A stretch of DNA of 64,000 nt, taken from assembly GCF_963169125.1 (NCBI RefSeq), contig NC_084794.1, positions 154,204,858 to 154,268,857 of the forward strand. The letters are read 5' to 3'. The first letter of the stretch is position 1. Each line of letters begins with the position of its first letter. Source of the DNA: Humulus lupulus. Its lineage: Eukaryota; Streptophyta; Magnoliopsida; Rosales; Cannabaceae. Of this stretch, positions 34,300 to 46,328 are shown one piece after another. The translations under genes and the position numbers were made by a program. The notes under the pieces are model-generated. The model did not search any database, had not been told where the DNA came from, and saw nothing but the letters and a program-made list of their open reading frames with translations.

Positions 34300-35257
34300 A
34301 TAATAATATGCCTTGGAGAGGGGTCTATGGGTTCCCACCTCGACCTTTCCACTCGACAATCTTCTGGGTCGCATACTCTCCAAAGGGAGATATGATGACA
34401 TCAAGATTAGTCCTCCACATGGTATGCAATGTGCGCTTGACTATGCCATTCTCATCGTTCACCAATTCAACCTCAAGACCGTTAATCTTCTTATTTTGGC
34501 TATGAATATTGGCTTCAAGCCTGGTGTTAGATCAAGAGGTAGATGCAGCCTTGGCTAGTGCAACATCTCTTTAGCGGACCGCCTCAGCAAGCTGGCCCTC
34601 CAAGTAACTAACCCGTTCGATCAACTCATCTTTTTATGCATTAGCTAAGGAGAGGTCCTTCATCGCCCCCTCAAGCTTGAATTGTAACCATTGCATGGAT
34701 GAGGAGCTCGAGGCAAAAAAACGGTGACCCAAGATGGAAGCCTATGTAATAATAAAGAAACGAAACAAAACTTCAATGATCAGGCGATGTCAACACTAAG
34801 AAAAATACGTTAAGTGTTTTCACAAGCACCTGCATAGAGGCTCGCATAAATGCTTCACCCAACTCGACATCTGGAATGTCATACATACACACCCATTCGC
34901 CTTCAGAAATATTCCCCATATAACGACTCATGGCCTCTCCGTATTGAGTCACCAAAGGATGCCCCCAAGAAGTGGAAGCATGGGCCCGGCGGGGGGAGAA
35001 AAATATACCTATTGATGCATGGCTTGATAAGGAAGGGGACTTGGAAGGTCCTGATCCATCAACGGAGGAAAAAGGAGCAGAGGGGTGTGGAGTCATCCCT
35101 TTAGGAAGTGAGGCACCCGAAGACGCCTGTCCTAAATGTGCCCCAAGGGTGGAAGAGCATCATCAAAGGAAGGCAAGATGAAACTCCTCTTCAGAATTGG
35201 AGGATGGGTGTTGAAAGATAACTCGACACCTACTACTAGAGATGGGATCCGGGAAGT
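34300..35257 (-). pseudogene. Antisense ORF of element D, C-terminal part (coiled coil)
   Basis: Read on the minus strand from 35096: a Ser/Pro-rich part (PHPSAPFSSVDGSGPSKSPS), then YMGNISEGEWVCMYDIPDVE, and after a frameshift a heptad-rich coiled coil (about 34720-34400: SYLEGQLAEAVR and LEVELVNDENGIVKR). This layout fits the C-terminal half of the antisense proteins of plant gypsy elements that carry the 'putative gypsy type transposon' domain (PF04195). The N-terminal half is at 47817-49900, separated by the nested LTR. Several stops are present. Confidence 0.6.
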
Positions 35258-35262
35258 GACAT
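35258..35262. repeat. Target-site duplication GACAT (left copy) of the reverse solo LTR
   Basis: GACAT precedes TGTAACAC and recurs at 47812-47816 directly after GACGTTACA. Confidence 0.92.
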
Positions 35263-35936
35263 TGTAACACTCTACCTCCCTAGAGTCATTACCATGTGAT
35301 TTTAAAATGTGCCATTAGCTCGCTAATCAAGGTTTTAGACTAAAAACTCTGATTTAATTGGAATAAAGACTCATTTAATGAAAATTAAGTATAAAAGGTC
35401 TGGACATCCATTAAAGTTATAAAAGTGATACATTGGGATCCCAAAAAATTATATTTACAATTCAAAAGTTAGAGTACAATTGACCTATGTGACAACAACA
35501 AATGTTTATAACATGTTCCTCAAAACAACCCCAATCGTGGCAACCAGGTAGGCCAAACATGTATGCGCCGCTCCATGCCCTCCAACTCATGCTTGGTCGG
35601 CCTTTCCCTTTCCCTTACATACACCATAGGGCACCCTTGAGCCAAGGCCCAGCATATAACAATTAAATTTAGTAAATGTATAACCATAAACAGAAATCAT
35701 AGACTATTCATATAGTAGCCTATGCCTACCAAGGTGCTTTACCAGGCACCCAATTCATGGTCTTCACTTAACGAGTGAATACAACAGCCTAGATGGCCAT
35801 GCCATGGTAGCCTGCATTCAACATGCTTGTTGTCATTCCCGGCCTTCGCCGATCAGTCATAAACATACAAATATGGCATAACATTTATAAACATTCATAC
35901 ATAGCATCAAACACAGATAATCGGGACATGATCTGT

Positions 35937-35967
35937 GTAACATGCCAGCCTTAAGGGCATGTTACAA
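35937..35967. repeat. Perfect 11-bp inverted repeat (hairpin)
   Basis: TGTAACATGCC (35937-35947) and GGCATGTTACA (35957-35967) are exact reverse complements around a 9-base loop. Each arm resembles a Tekay LTR terminus (TGTAAC.../...GTTACA). It sits at the edge of the unassigned segment inside the reverse solo LTR. Confidence 0.8.
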
Positions 35968-36400
35968 GCTAGGTTGGTGCTCGGTCAGATGAGCACACGA
36001 GGGTGCAGGCAGTGGCGGTCAGATATGGCACAACTTACATGCTTTGAATTGTGCGCAATGCTTGAGAAAGACAGAGGTCCATTGTGTGCTACTAGTCTGG
36101 CAAATAGTCTCGAGGGCCTGCCAACATGCGTGAAGGCATGGTGCCTTGAGGATTGGACCATGGATGTATGGGTCCTTGTTCTGTGACGTGAGTTATTTGG
36201 ATAATATCGAATGGGGCATGACGAGAGGTGTTGGCACGTCAACTTGGTGTTGGCTCTTGCCACACATGCTACATTGGCTTGCGAATGTCTGGGTGAGCAT
36301 CGATGTTGGGATTTTCCTTGCCATACTGAGAACCTATGGATAGTTTGAGTGTCTTGGCTAGTTATCCTTGATGCATGGTTACATTCATAGATGCTTGAGA
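35968..36400. other. Unassigned segment inside the reverse solo LTR (continues at 46149-46328)
   Basis: With 46149-46328 this makes about 0.6 kb that does not match the sister LTRs. It may be subfamily-specific LTR sequence or a small insertion. I see no coding sequence. The open frames here do not look like proteins. Confidence 0.4.
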
Positions 36401-36405
36401 TCATG
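36401..36405. repeat. Target-site duplication TCATG (left copy) of element E
   Basis: TCATG precedes TCTAACGACCC and recurs at 46144-46148 directly after GGCGTGACA. Confidence 0.9.
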
Positions 36406-38780
36406 TCTAACGACCCAAATTCACTAATGAGGCTTAAGGGCCTTGATTAGTGTGCCGAGAGGGCATAATACGAATATATGTGATTTAATGATTTAAAGCA
36501 TGTTATATGACTATTTGAATATTTGAGATGCATGACTATGTGCAGTAGTATGCATGTAGGCCCTGAATATGTTAGAAGGGCATAATCGTAATTTTGGCCC
36601 GTTGCGGGCATAACTGTGTATATATGTGATAATTGTTGAGACCACATTATTATGTGGATATATCTATGATCTGTGATTCGAGACGGTCCTAGTGAGCAGA
36701 TTAGTGAAAAGGTCACGGCAGGGATTTATACTCGGCTCGAGGCGAGCCTGGGGGTATAAATGGGAATATAGAGAATATATTGGGGTTAATTTTGATAATG
36801 AGGAATATAATTGGTGATTAATTAGGTATTGGGAAGTAAGCGGAAAATATTAGAGACACTTGAGGAAATTAGCGGGAATTGGGTAAAATGACCAAAATCC
36901 CCCTAAGACGATTAAAGGATTTAGGATTAAAAGGGAGGGCATTATGGTCATTTGGCTTGCAAGAGATAAGTATGATGAGGCTTTATACTTAGTGGAAATG
37001 GTAGAATAATATAGAAGTCTGAGGAAAGAAAGAAAAGAATGAAAAGAAAGAAAAGAAAGGGAAGAAAACAGAGCTGTTTTTCTAAGGGTCGGTTGGTGAT
37101 CTCCTTCACCATTTCCTTGTGTTTTCTTGGAGAAAAACTCAGAGGGGAGCTAGGTTGGGCTGAGCAACAAGAATTTTGAGCTAAGCTTGAAGGGTTGGCA
37201 AGGGATTAGCAGGAACACACTAATACCTAAGGTAAGACATTGGAGTTTTTAGTTTCTGCTTTGGCTTGTTTATGCTATGGGGTCTAAGCTGAGCGTATGG
37301 GAACTTTAGGGGAATTCAAGCCAAGGAATTGAGGAAGAACAAGCCAAGGAGGGCTAGAGGCTAACTTGAAATTGAATTTCCATCAAAGGTATAAAATTCT
37401 AAGCTTTAAACTTTGAAGTTTTGATTGTGTTTTGCTGAGTCCTGAAGTCCAGGAGCTGCTATGGTGAATTTTGGGATTAGGGGTGAAGGTGGTTAGATTT
37501 TGTATGGTTATGATGCTTGGGTTGAGTTAGACATGTTAGTGAGCTTGATTTTGAGTTTGGTGAAAGTTTGGGGACGTTTTGGTTAAGTTTGGCTCGGGGG
37601 AAATCGCAGGAAGAAATTGAGCAGTTTGGTAGTCTGTGACTAGCGCTACAACGCTAGCCTTTGGGCATTGTAGCACTAGGCCAAGTTTGCGGAGGGCATT
37701 TTGGTTCTGTTTGTAGTGTTGTAGCACTACCCTGCGTTCAGAAAGGGATTTTAGGGTTATTTTCAAGGGTTTTTTACCTAGGGTTCGGGTTCGATTCCAG
37801 CACCTTGTTTGGTGGAACTAGGACTTCCTGAGGGCTCGGGATAGGTTCTGAGGCTAGGTTATGGACTTGAGGGTTGGTTATGACTTTGGTCTATGATTGA
37901 GGCTAGGTTTGCGCTAGGACTCGGGAAGGATCGTGCTTGAGGATCACAGTGAACAAGGCTAGCAAATCCAAAAGTAAGAAAACTGCACCCGGTTATATGT
38001 TTGTGATGGGACTAAGAGCTCCCGATATCTGTATAATGTCAGTGATGGTATTATGCCATGGGACATGTGATAGCGTCCTAAGGGTGCCGTACACAATATT
38101 TGTGCACAGAGCGCGGCCTGGCCACTGGTAGCCAAGGACAACTTTATATTCACTAAGTTCGGTTTAAGTGGGCCGGAGTCTGTGGGATAATGGAGGGTGC
38201 GGCCTGAGGGCGCTAACCCTAGTTATCATTTGTGATTTTGTGCATGATATGAGTTGATATGTTTAGTATGCTGAATAATTGGTTATTCTGAATATTTATA
38301 TGGTTGATAACATGTTTATGAAAATTGTATTGCCTCTTGATTGCTTATGCTCTGTTATTATGTTTTCTTGTTGGGCCTTGGCTCACGGGTTCTACGTGGT
38401 GTAGGTAAAGGCAAAGGCAAGTTAGACCACTCCTGAGATGGAGAGCTGCGGGGCTGAATATACATAGCCAGCTGTTCGGTCGCCTTGGCCGAGGAGTGGA
38501 TTAGGATAGGGATCGCTGAACTATCTATTTTGCCTTAGTTTGGATAATATTGTATTTAAATTGTGAATCTTTTGTAAATGGCTTTAATTCTATTGTTTTT
38601 GGGATCCCGTGTAAACAGGAAATGATATTTAAAAAGAAATGCGACTTTTAAGACCAAAATCTTTTAACCCTAGTTCCATTATAATTTTAGTAACACGTTT
38701 TTAATTAAATGACTTGATTAGCAAGTCTAGCACCTTTATAAACACACAGTGTAACGGTCTTGGCTATCCAGGGCATGGCA
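36406..38780 (+). repeat. 5' LTR of element E
   Basis: It starts TCTAACGACCC, where the 3' copy has TGTAACGACC, so the canonical TG has become TC. It ends AGGGCATGGCA where the 3' copy has AGGGCGTGACA. The CG-rich block of AGCGCTAC-like words lies at about 37640-37740. Confidence 0.93.
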
Positions 38781-38782
38781 AC

Positions 38783-38795
38783 TTGGTATCAGAGC
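38783..38795 (+). promoter_or_regulatory. Primer-binding site of element E
   Basis: TTGGTATCAGAGC two bases after the LTR is an exact match to the common plant initiator tRNA-Met PBS. Confidence 0.92.
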
Positions 38796-39168
38796 GTCCT
38801 AGGTTTATGGGTTCCTGAAGACTGGCTGGATATGTACATTCACCGCGAGAGACAAGCTCAACTCTGGGTTTGGTAATTGTGTACACCTGATTATGTGCTT
38901 AAATGATTTTAGTGAAATATGATTGCTAGTATCTGTTTGATTATGGGGAGTATGAGATACTGATAGGGCCTGGCCCTTGACTATTGCATGATGTTATTGA
39001 GGCATGCTTATTAGCGCTGCTATGCATGTGGATTAATATCTGGATAAATTGTTATAGATTGATTGCTTATGAATGATTGGAGTTCCAGTGATGGATAATG
39101 AAAGGATTATTACCCTGTCATCATAGTCTGATTGCCAAGTCGTTGATTGCAGATTGACTTGGATAGTT

Positions 39169-40240
39169 ATGCATCCAAGAAAATCCATGCGACTAGCCGG
39201 CAGGTCCAGGACTAAAGATGATGAACAGGGCCAGACCCCTCCACCAGTTCCTGAGAACTGGCAGCAGTTGATGGCTGACATGCAGGCTCGGCTACAGAGC
39301 CAAGGTGAGCAGATCCGAATTCTGCATCAGCAAGCTCCATCTGAGAGTGTTGCCCCTATCGTGCCACCTGCAGTGGTACCTATTGTGTAGCCAGTTGAGG
39401 TTGGGAATAAGTGGGAGCCGTTGTATGAGCGGTTCAGGAAGCAACAACCCCCAATCTTTGAGGGAGGACCAGATCCACTGAATGTTGAGCAGTAGATGAC
39501 CATGATTACTACCATTCTTGATTTTATGAGGGTAGAGGGACATGAAAAAGTTGCCTTTGCCATATATATGCTGAGAGAGGATGCCCGAATCTGGTGGGAG
39601 GTGGCATCACAGACCAGGGATGTTACTGCTTTTACCTGGGAAGGGTTTAAGGACTTGTTCACATAGAAGTATTATAATGTTGCCATCAGGGCAGTGAAAG
39701 TGAATGAGTTTGTAGGATTAGTTCAGGGCAGCATGACAGTTACAGAGTATGCCCTAAAGTTTGACAGACTTGCAAAATTTTCACCAGATCTTGTGCCTAC
39801 TGATACAGCTAGGCTGGACAGATTCATTAGAGGGCTTAATGCTATGATAGCCCAAGATGTGCGAATTACAACAGTTCCTGGAGGGACAACTTATGCCCAG
39901 GCTGTGGAGAAGGCTCTTACCACTGAGGAAGTGGAGAATAAGATATGGAGAGAGAGTGCAGTGAGGAGGGAGGGCCGCAGGGTGGTGCCTCCATATTCTG
40001 GTTCTGGTAGGGGTGGAGGCCCCAGTGATTTGAAAAGGAAGACTCCTGATGCTTCGATCACTCCTGGTCCTGATAGGAGGGGCTGGGGTACTCAGGAAGG
40101 CCGTCAGGGAGGCGGTGATACATGGATGACTTATCTTGAGTGGACGACGTGCAGGAGATGCCATCCGGGTGAGTGTCGGGCTAAGGCCTGTTATGTGTGA
40201 GGGGTGGTGGGACACCTCAGGAAAGATTTCCCTACAAGGA
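39169..40240 (+). pseudogene. gag of element E
   Basis: It starts MHPRKSMRLAGRSRTKDDEQ and has a Q-rich helical segment (DMQARLQSQGEQIRILHQQ). The gag core is MRVEGHEKVAFAIYMLREDA (about 39526-39585) and GSMTVTEYALKFDRLAKF, followed by IAQDVRITTVPGGTTYAQ. The zinc-knuckle region C-R-R-C-H-P-G-E-C-R-A-K-A-C-Y-V (about 40150-40197) is broken because the next Cys codon is TGA (40198-40200) and the final Cys of the knuckle is Phe. Other stops are at about 39388, 39493 and 39665. Confidence 0.92.
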
Positions 40241-43200
40241 AGAAGGGAGATGCAGGGAAGGTGGATAGCTTGACTCCAGCTCGAGTGTTCACCCTGACGC
40301 AGGCAGAGGCCGAGGCTAGTCCCTCAGTAATGACAGGTCAACTTTCTAGTGCTAGCACTCCTTTTATTGTATTGATTGACTCTAGCGCTACACACTCATT
40401 TGTTTCTAGTAAGGTGATTGATAGACTGTGTAGACCTAGTGAGTATTGTGTTTCAGGGTTTGGGACTATTTTGCCTACAGGGGAACTGGTAGTATCTAGG
40501 AGGTGGATTAGAGCACTGCCAGTGATAGTTGATGGTAGGGAGTTGTTAGTAGATTTGATTGAGTTGAGTATGGAGGATTTTGATATGATTTTAGGTATGG
40601 ATTGGTTGGTTAGATATGGAGCTACCATTGACTGCAGGAAGAAGATGGTAACTTTTGAGCCATAGAGCGAGGATCCCTTTGTTTTTGTGGGAGCGGTGCA
40701 TGGACTCCGCGTACCTGGGATATCGGCGTTGAGAGCTAGAGACTTGTTACAGAGTGGATGTATAGGCTTTCTGGCTAGTGTGGTGGATACCACCAGAGTT
40801 TCACCAGTAGGACTGGAGGAGACTAGATTGGCTTGCGAGTTCCTAGATGTGTTTCCTGAAGACTTGCCAGGGTTGCTGCCGTGTAGAGAGATTCAGTTTG
40901 TTATTAAATTGGCACCGGGGACAGAGCCAGTGTCGAGGGCACCATATATGATGGCACCAGCGGAATTGATAGAATTGAAGATACAGTTCCAGGAGCTTCT
41001 GGATTTGGGGTTTATCAGGCCTAGTTACTCGCCATGGGGTGCTCCAGTCTTATTTGTGAAGAAGAAGGACGGGACCTTGAGCATGTGCAGAGACTACCAG
41101 GAATTGAACAAGTTGACTATTAAGAATAAGTATCCCCTACCAAGGATTGATGACTTGTTCGACCAGCTGCAGGGTAAGACGGTGTTCTCAATGATTGATC
41201 TTCGATCTGGTTATCACCAGCTGAGGATCAAGGATGAGGACATACCGAAGACAGCCTTTCGAACGCGATATGGGCACTATGAGTTTTTGGTCATGTCATT
41301 TGGTTTGACCAACGCCCCAGTAGCCTTTATGGATCTAATGAATAGGGTGTTCAAGAATTTTCTGGATCAGTTTGTTATTGTCTTCATCGACGACATCTTG
41401 GTGTATTCCAGTTCAGAAACAAAGCACGAGCTTCATCTTCGACAGGTTCTTCAGAGCTTGAGGGAGCATCAGTGGTATGCCAAGTTTAAGAAATGTGAAT
41501 TTTGGTTACCAGAAGTGACATTCCTTGGACATATCGTGGGTGTAGATGCGATTAAGGTGGATCCATCTAAGGTAGAGGCAGTTAGGGATTGGCCGAGGCC
41601 AAGGAACGCCTCGGAGGTGGGGAGTTTTCTTGGTTTGGCGGGTTACTACAGATGGTTTGTAGAGGTCTTCTCAAAGATAGCAGCATCGATGAAAGAATTG
41701 ACACGGAAGAATCTAAAGTTTATCTGGTCAGACAAGTGTGAAGACAGTTTTCAAGAGCTGAAGCGACGACTTATTACAGCGCCAGTGTTGAGTCTTCCTT
41801 CGGGGGTAAGGAAGTTTGTTGTTTACTGCGATGCATCGAGGTTAGGCTTAGGCTGTGTGTTGATGCATAATGAGAAGGTTATAGCTTATGAATCACGACA
41901 GCTGAAGGAGTATGAGCAGCGGTATCCTACCCATGATTTGGAGTTAGCAGCGGTGGTATTTGCACTGAAGATTTGGCGACATTATTTGTATGGGGTGAAG
42001 TGCAAGGTATATAATAACCATAAGACTCTGAAGTATTTCTTTACATAGAAGGACCTGAACATGAGACAGAGGCATTGGCTGGAATTGGTAAAGGACTATG
42101 ATTGTGATATTCTTTACCATCTGGGGAAAGCCAATGTGGTGGAAGATGCATTGAGCTAGAGAGGTCCAGGTCATTTATATAGCTCCATTCAGATCTTAAG
42201 AGAGTTAGCTGATGAGATGGTTAGAGCAGGGACAGAGTTGGTGGTAGACCGGTTGGCCAATATTACTCTGCAGTCGACTTTGCTAGAGCGGATCATAGAG
42301 GGACAATTGGGAGATGCTTAGTTGTAGAGGATTAGGGAGGATGTCTTTGTGGGAATAGCTAAGGATTATTCTATTTCTGAGGTTGGGTTACTTCGGTATT
42401 AGGGACGGAGTTGTGTTCCAGCTGATGAGGGGATCAGACAAGAGATACTGGATGAGTCTCATACGATGCCATACTCTCTTCATCCAGGTACCACGAAGAT
42501 GTACCAAGATTTACAGACGCTGTATTGGTGGCCTGGGATGAAGAAGGATGTGGTGGAGTACGTTGCCAGATGCTTAACCTGTCAACAGGTGAAAGCTGAG
42601 CATCAGCGACCAGCAGGGTTGCTTAAGCCTTTGGGTATTCCTGAGTTGAAATGGGAGGACATTACTATGGATTTTGTGGGAGGTTGACCCAGGACAGTGG
42701 GGATTCATGACTCGGTGTGGGTGATAGTAGACAGGTACACCAAGTCAACCAATTTCCTTCTGGTAAGATCAACATATATTGTGGATCAGTATGCTGAATT
42801 GTACGTGAGGGAGATCGTACGTCTCCATGTGGTTCCTAAGTCTATAGTGTCAGACCAGGATCTTATTTTCACTTCCAAGTTTTGGGGTGGTCTGCAGAAG
42901 GCTTTGGGGACTCAGTTGAAGTTCAGTACAGCTTTTCGTCCTCAGACTGACGGACAGTCTGAGAGGAAAATTCAGGTATTGGAAGATATGCTCAGAGCGT
43001 GTGTGATTGACTTTGAAGGTTCATGTAGTAAGTATCTTCCGTTGATTGAATTTTCATATAACAATAGTTATCTGTCAACGATTGGAGTGGCTCCCTATGA
43101 GATGTTCTACGGGAGGAAGTGTAGATCACCCATTCATTGGGATGAGATGGGTGAAAGGAGATATTTGGGACCAGGCATGGTTTAGAGGACAGGTGAAGCT

Positions 43201-43707
43201 ATAGAGAAGATCTGAGCTAGAATGCTCGCTTCTCAGAGCAGACAGAAAAGCTACGCTGGTCCTAAGCTTATGGACGTTGAGTTCCAGGTTGGAGACCACG
43301 TTTTCCTTCAAGTTTCACCTATGCAAGGGGTGAGGAGGTTTGGAAAGAAGGGCAAGCTAAGCCCTAGATTCATTAGGCCATTTGAGATACTGGAAAGGAT
43401 TGGTCAGGTGGCTTACAGATTAGCTTTGCCACCATCGTTGTTTGGAGTTCATGACGTATTCCATGTTTCTATGCTCCGGAAGTACGTCTCAGAGGTAACT
43501 CATGTATTAAGGTATGAAGATTTGGAGTTACAGATAGATTTGGCTTATGATGAGCAACCAGTTCAGATCTTGGATCAGAAAGATAAAGTATTGCGGAATA
43601 AGATGATTCCTCTTGTTAAAGTGTTGTGGAGGAATAGTAAGGTTGAGGAAGCGACCTGGGAGCTTGATACAGCAATGCGGGATCAATATCCCGAGTTATT
43701 CAGGTAA
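40204..43707 (+). pseudogene. pol of element E (protease, RT, RNase H, integrase, chromodomain)
   Basis: Protease: LIDSSATHSFVSSKVIDRLC (Gly of D-S-G changed to Ser) and [40 protein letters not shown] and the catalytic [10 protein letters not shown] (about 41383-41412). RNase [20 protein letters not shown] (about 41815-41871). Integrase: H-TMPYSLH...C-L-T-C zinc finger (about 42460-42590), VWVIVDRYTKS, IVSDQDLIFTSKFWGG and the E of [14 protein letters not shown] (about 42952-42993). The C-terminus [20 protein letters not shown] is a Tekay-type chromodomain, thought to guide integration to heterochromatin. Stops include 40663, 42046, 42157, about 42319-42327, 42400, 42685, 43183 and 43214. The stretch 40687-42045 is one open run of 453 codons, the longest in the window. 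Confidence 0.94.
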
Positions 43708-43730
43708 ATTTCGAGGACGAAATTCTGATT

Positions 43731-43743
43731 AGGAGGGGATAGT
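43731..43743 (+). other. Polypurine tract of element E
   Basis: AGGAGGGGATAGT directly precedes the 3' LTR. The same sequence precedes the G LTR, and a one-change form precedes the H LTR. Confidence 0.88.
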
Positions 43744-46143
43744 TGTAACGACCTAAATTTAATAATGAGGCTTAAAGGCCTTGATTAGTGTGCCGGGAGG
43801 GCATAATCGGGATATATGTGATTTAATGATTTAAAGCATGTTATATGACTATTTGAATATTTGAGATGCATGACTATGTGTATTAGTATGCATGTAGGCC
43901 CTGAATATGTTAGAAGGGCATAATCGTAATTTTGGCCCGTTGCGGACCTAACTGTGTATATATGTGATAATTGTTGAGACCACATTATTATGTGGATATA
44001 TTTGTGATCTGTGATTCGAGACGGTCCTAGTGAGAAGATTAGTGAACAAGTCACGGCAGGGATTTATACCCGGCTCGGGGCGAGCCTGGGGGTATAAATG
44101 GGAATATAGAGAATATATTGGGGTTAATTTTGATAATGAGGAATATAATTGGTGATTAATTAGGTATTGGGAAGTAAGCAGGAAATATTAGAGACACTCG
44201 AGGAAATTAGGAGGAATTGGGTAAAATGACCAAAATTCCCCTACGAGGATTAAAGGATTTAGGATTAAAAGGGAGGGCATTATGGTCATTTGGCTTGCAA
44301 GAGATAAGTATGCTGAGGCTTTATACTTAGTGGAAATGGTAGAATAATATAGAAGTCTGAGGAAAGAAAGAAAAGAATGAAAAGAAAGAAAAAGAAAGGG
44401 AAGAAAACAGAGCTGTTTTTCTAAGGGTCGGTTGGTGATCTCCTTCACCATTTCCTTGTGTTTTCTTGGAGCAAAACTTAGAGGGGAGCTAGGTTGAGCT
44501 GAGCAACAAGACTTCTGAGCTAAGCTTGAAGGGTTGGCAAGGGATTAGCAGGAACACACTAATACCTAAGGTAAGACTTTGGAGTTTTTAGTTTCTGGTT
44601 TGGCTTGTTTATGCTATGGGGTCAAAGCTAAGCTGATGGGAACTTTAGGGGAGTTCAAGCCAAGTAATTGAGGAAGAAAAAGCCAAGGAGGGCTAGAGGC
44701 TAACTTGAAATCGAATTTTCATCAAAGCTATAAAATTCTAAGCTTTAAACTTTGAAGTTTATATTGTGCTTTGCTGAGTTTTAAAGTCCAGGAGCAGCTA
44801 TGGTAAATTTTGGGATTAGGGGTGCATGTGGTTAGATTTTGTATGGTTATGATGCTTGGGTTGAGTTAGACATGTTAGTGAGCTTGATTTTGAGTTTGGC
44901 AAAAGTTTGGGGAAGTTTTGGTTAAGTATTGCTCGGGGGAAATCGCAGGAAGAAATTGAGCAGTTTGGTAGTCTGTGACTAGCGCTACAGCGCTAGCCTT
45001 TGGGCGCTGTAGCACTAGGCCAAGTTTGCGGAGGGCATTTTGGTTATGTTTGTAGCACTGTAGCGCCCTTCAATGAGCGCTGTAGCGCTACCCTGTGTTC
45101 AGAAAGGGACTTCAGGGTTATTTTCAAGGGTGTTTGACCAAGGGTTCAGGGTTCGATTCCACCACCTTGTTTGGTGGAACTAGGACTTCCCGAGGGCTCG
45201 AGATATGTTCCGAGGCTAGGTTATGGACTTGAGGGTTGGTTATGACTTTGGTCTATGATTGTGGCTAGGTTTGCGCTAGGGCTCGGGAAGGATCGTGCTT
45301 AAGGATCACAGTGAACAAGGCTAGCAAATCCAAAGGTAAGAAAACTGCACCCGGTTATATGTTTGAGATGGGACTAAGAGCTCCCGATATTTGTATAATG
45401 TAAATGATGGTATTATGCCATGGGACATGTGATAGTAGCCTAAGGGTGCTATACACATTATTTGCGCACAGGGCGCGGCTTGGCCACTGGTAGCCAAGGA
45501 CAACTTTATATTCACTAAGCTCGGTTTAAGCGGGCCAGAGTCTGTGGGATAAATGAGGGTGCAGCATGAGGGCACTAACCCTAGTTATCATTTGTGATTT
45601 GGTGCATGATATGAGTTGATATGTTTAGTATGCTGAATACTTGGTTATTCTGAATATTTATATGGTTGAGAACATGTTTATGAAATATTGGATTGCCTGT
45701 TGATTGCTTATGCTTTGTTATTATGTTTTCTTGCTGGGCCTTAGCCCACGGGTTCTACGTGGTGTAGGTAAAGGCAAAGGCAAGTTAGACCACTCCTGAG
45801 ATGGAGAGCTGCGGGGCTGAATGTACATAGCCAGCTGTTCGGTCTCCTTGGCCGAGGAGTGGATCAGGACAGGGATCGCTGAACTGTCTATTTTGCCTTA
45901 GTATGGATAATATTGGATTTAAATCGTGAATATTTTGTAAATGGTTTTAATTCTATTGTTTTTGGGATCCCGTGTAAACAGGAAATGATATTTAAAAAGA
46001 AATGCGACTTTTAAGACCAAAATCTTTTAACCCTAGTTCCATTATAGTTTTAGTAACACATTTTTAATTAAATGATTTGATTAGCAAGTCTAGCACCTTT
46101 ATAAACACACAGTGTAACGGTCTTAGCTATGCAGGGCGTGACA
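43744..46143 (+). repeat. 3' LTR of element E
   Basis: It runs from TGTAACGACCTAAATTT to GGGCGTGACA. It keeps the donor-like core AAAGGTAAGAAAACTGCACC (from about 45332), which in the 5' LTR has lost one G. The CG-rich block (about 44975-45105) has one extra AGCGCT word group relative to the 5' LTR. Confidence 0.93.
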
Positions 46144-46148
46144 TCATG

Positions 46149-46328
46149 ACTCAGTGAGAGTTGTTCGAGAGACGGAAGTGTGTAGAGGCACATGGTCGCG
46201 CGAAAAAATGTGCCCATTGTTATTCGAATGATTGGAAGGCTGACCTTGGTTCAGAGGAGTCAAGGTGCTGCACATGCATTTTCGCAGTTAAAATTTCACC
46301 CTGTGACACTATGCTCTTGAGGCACAAA
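46149..46328. other. Unassigned segment, right part (see 35968-36400)
   Basis: This continues the unassigned part of the reverse solo LTR after the E insertion. Recognisable LTR sequence resumes at ATTTTCTTACCTTTG. Confidence 0.4.

Larger units (their letters stand above)
36406..46143 (+). mobile_element. Element E: near-complete Tekay-type Ty3/gypsy retrotransposon
   Basis: It has two full LTRs (2375 and 2400 bp), an initiator-Met PBS, gag, pol with all domains, a purine tract and TCATG duplications. Its total length is 9,738 bp. The LTRs differ at about twenty positions in their first 430 bp by eye, plus a short indel in the CG-rich block, so the insertion is not recent. About a dozen in-frame stops inactivate it. 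It is the innermost layer of the nest. Confidence 0.95.
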
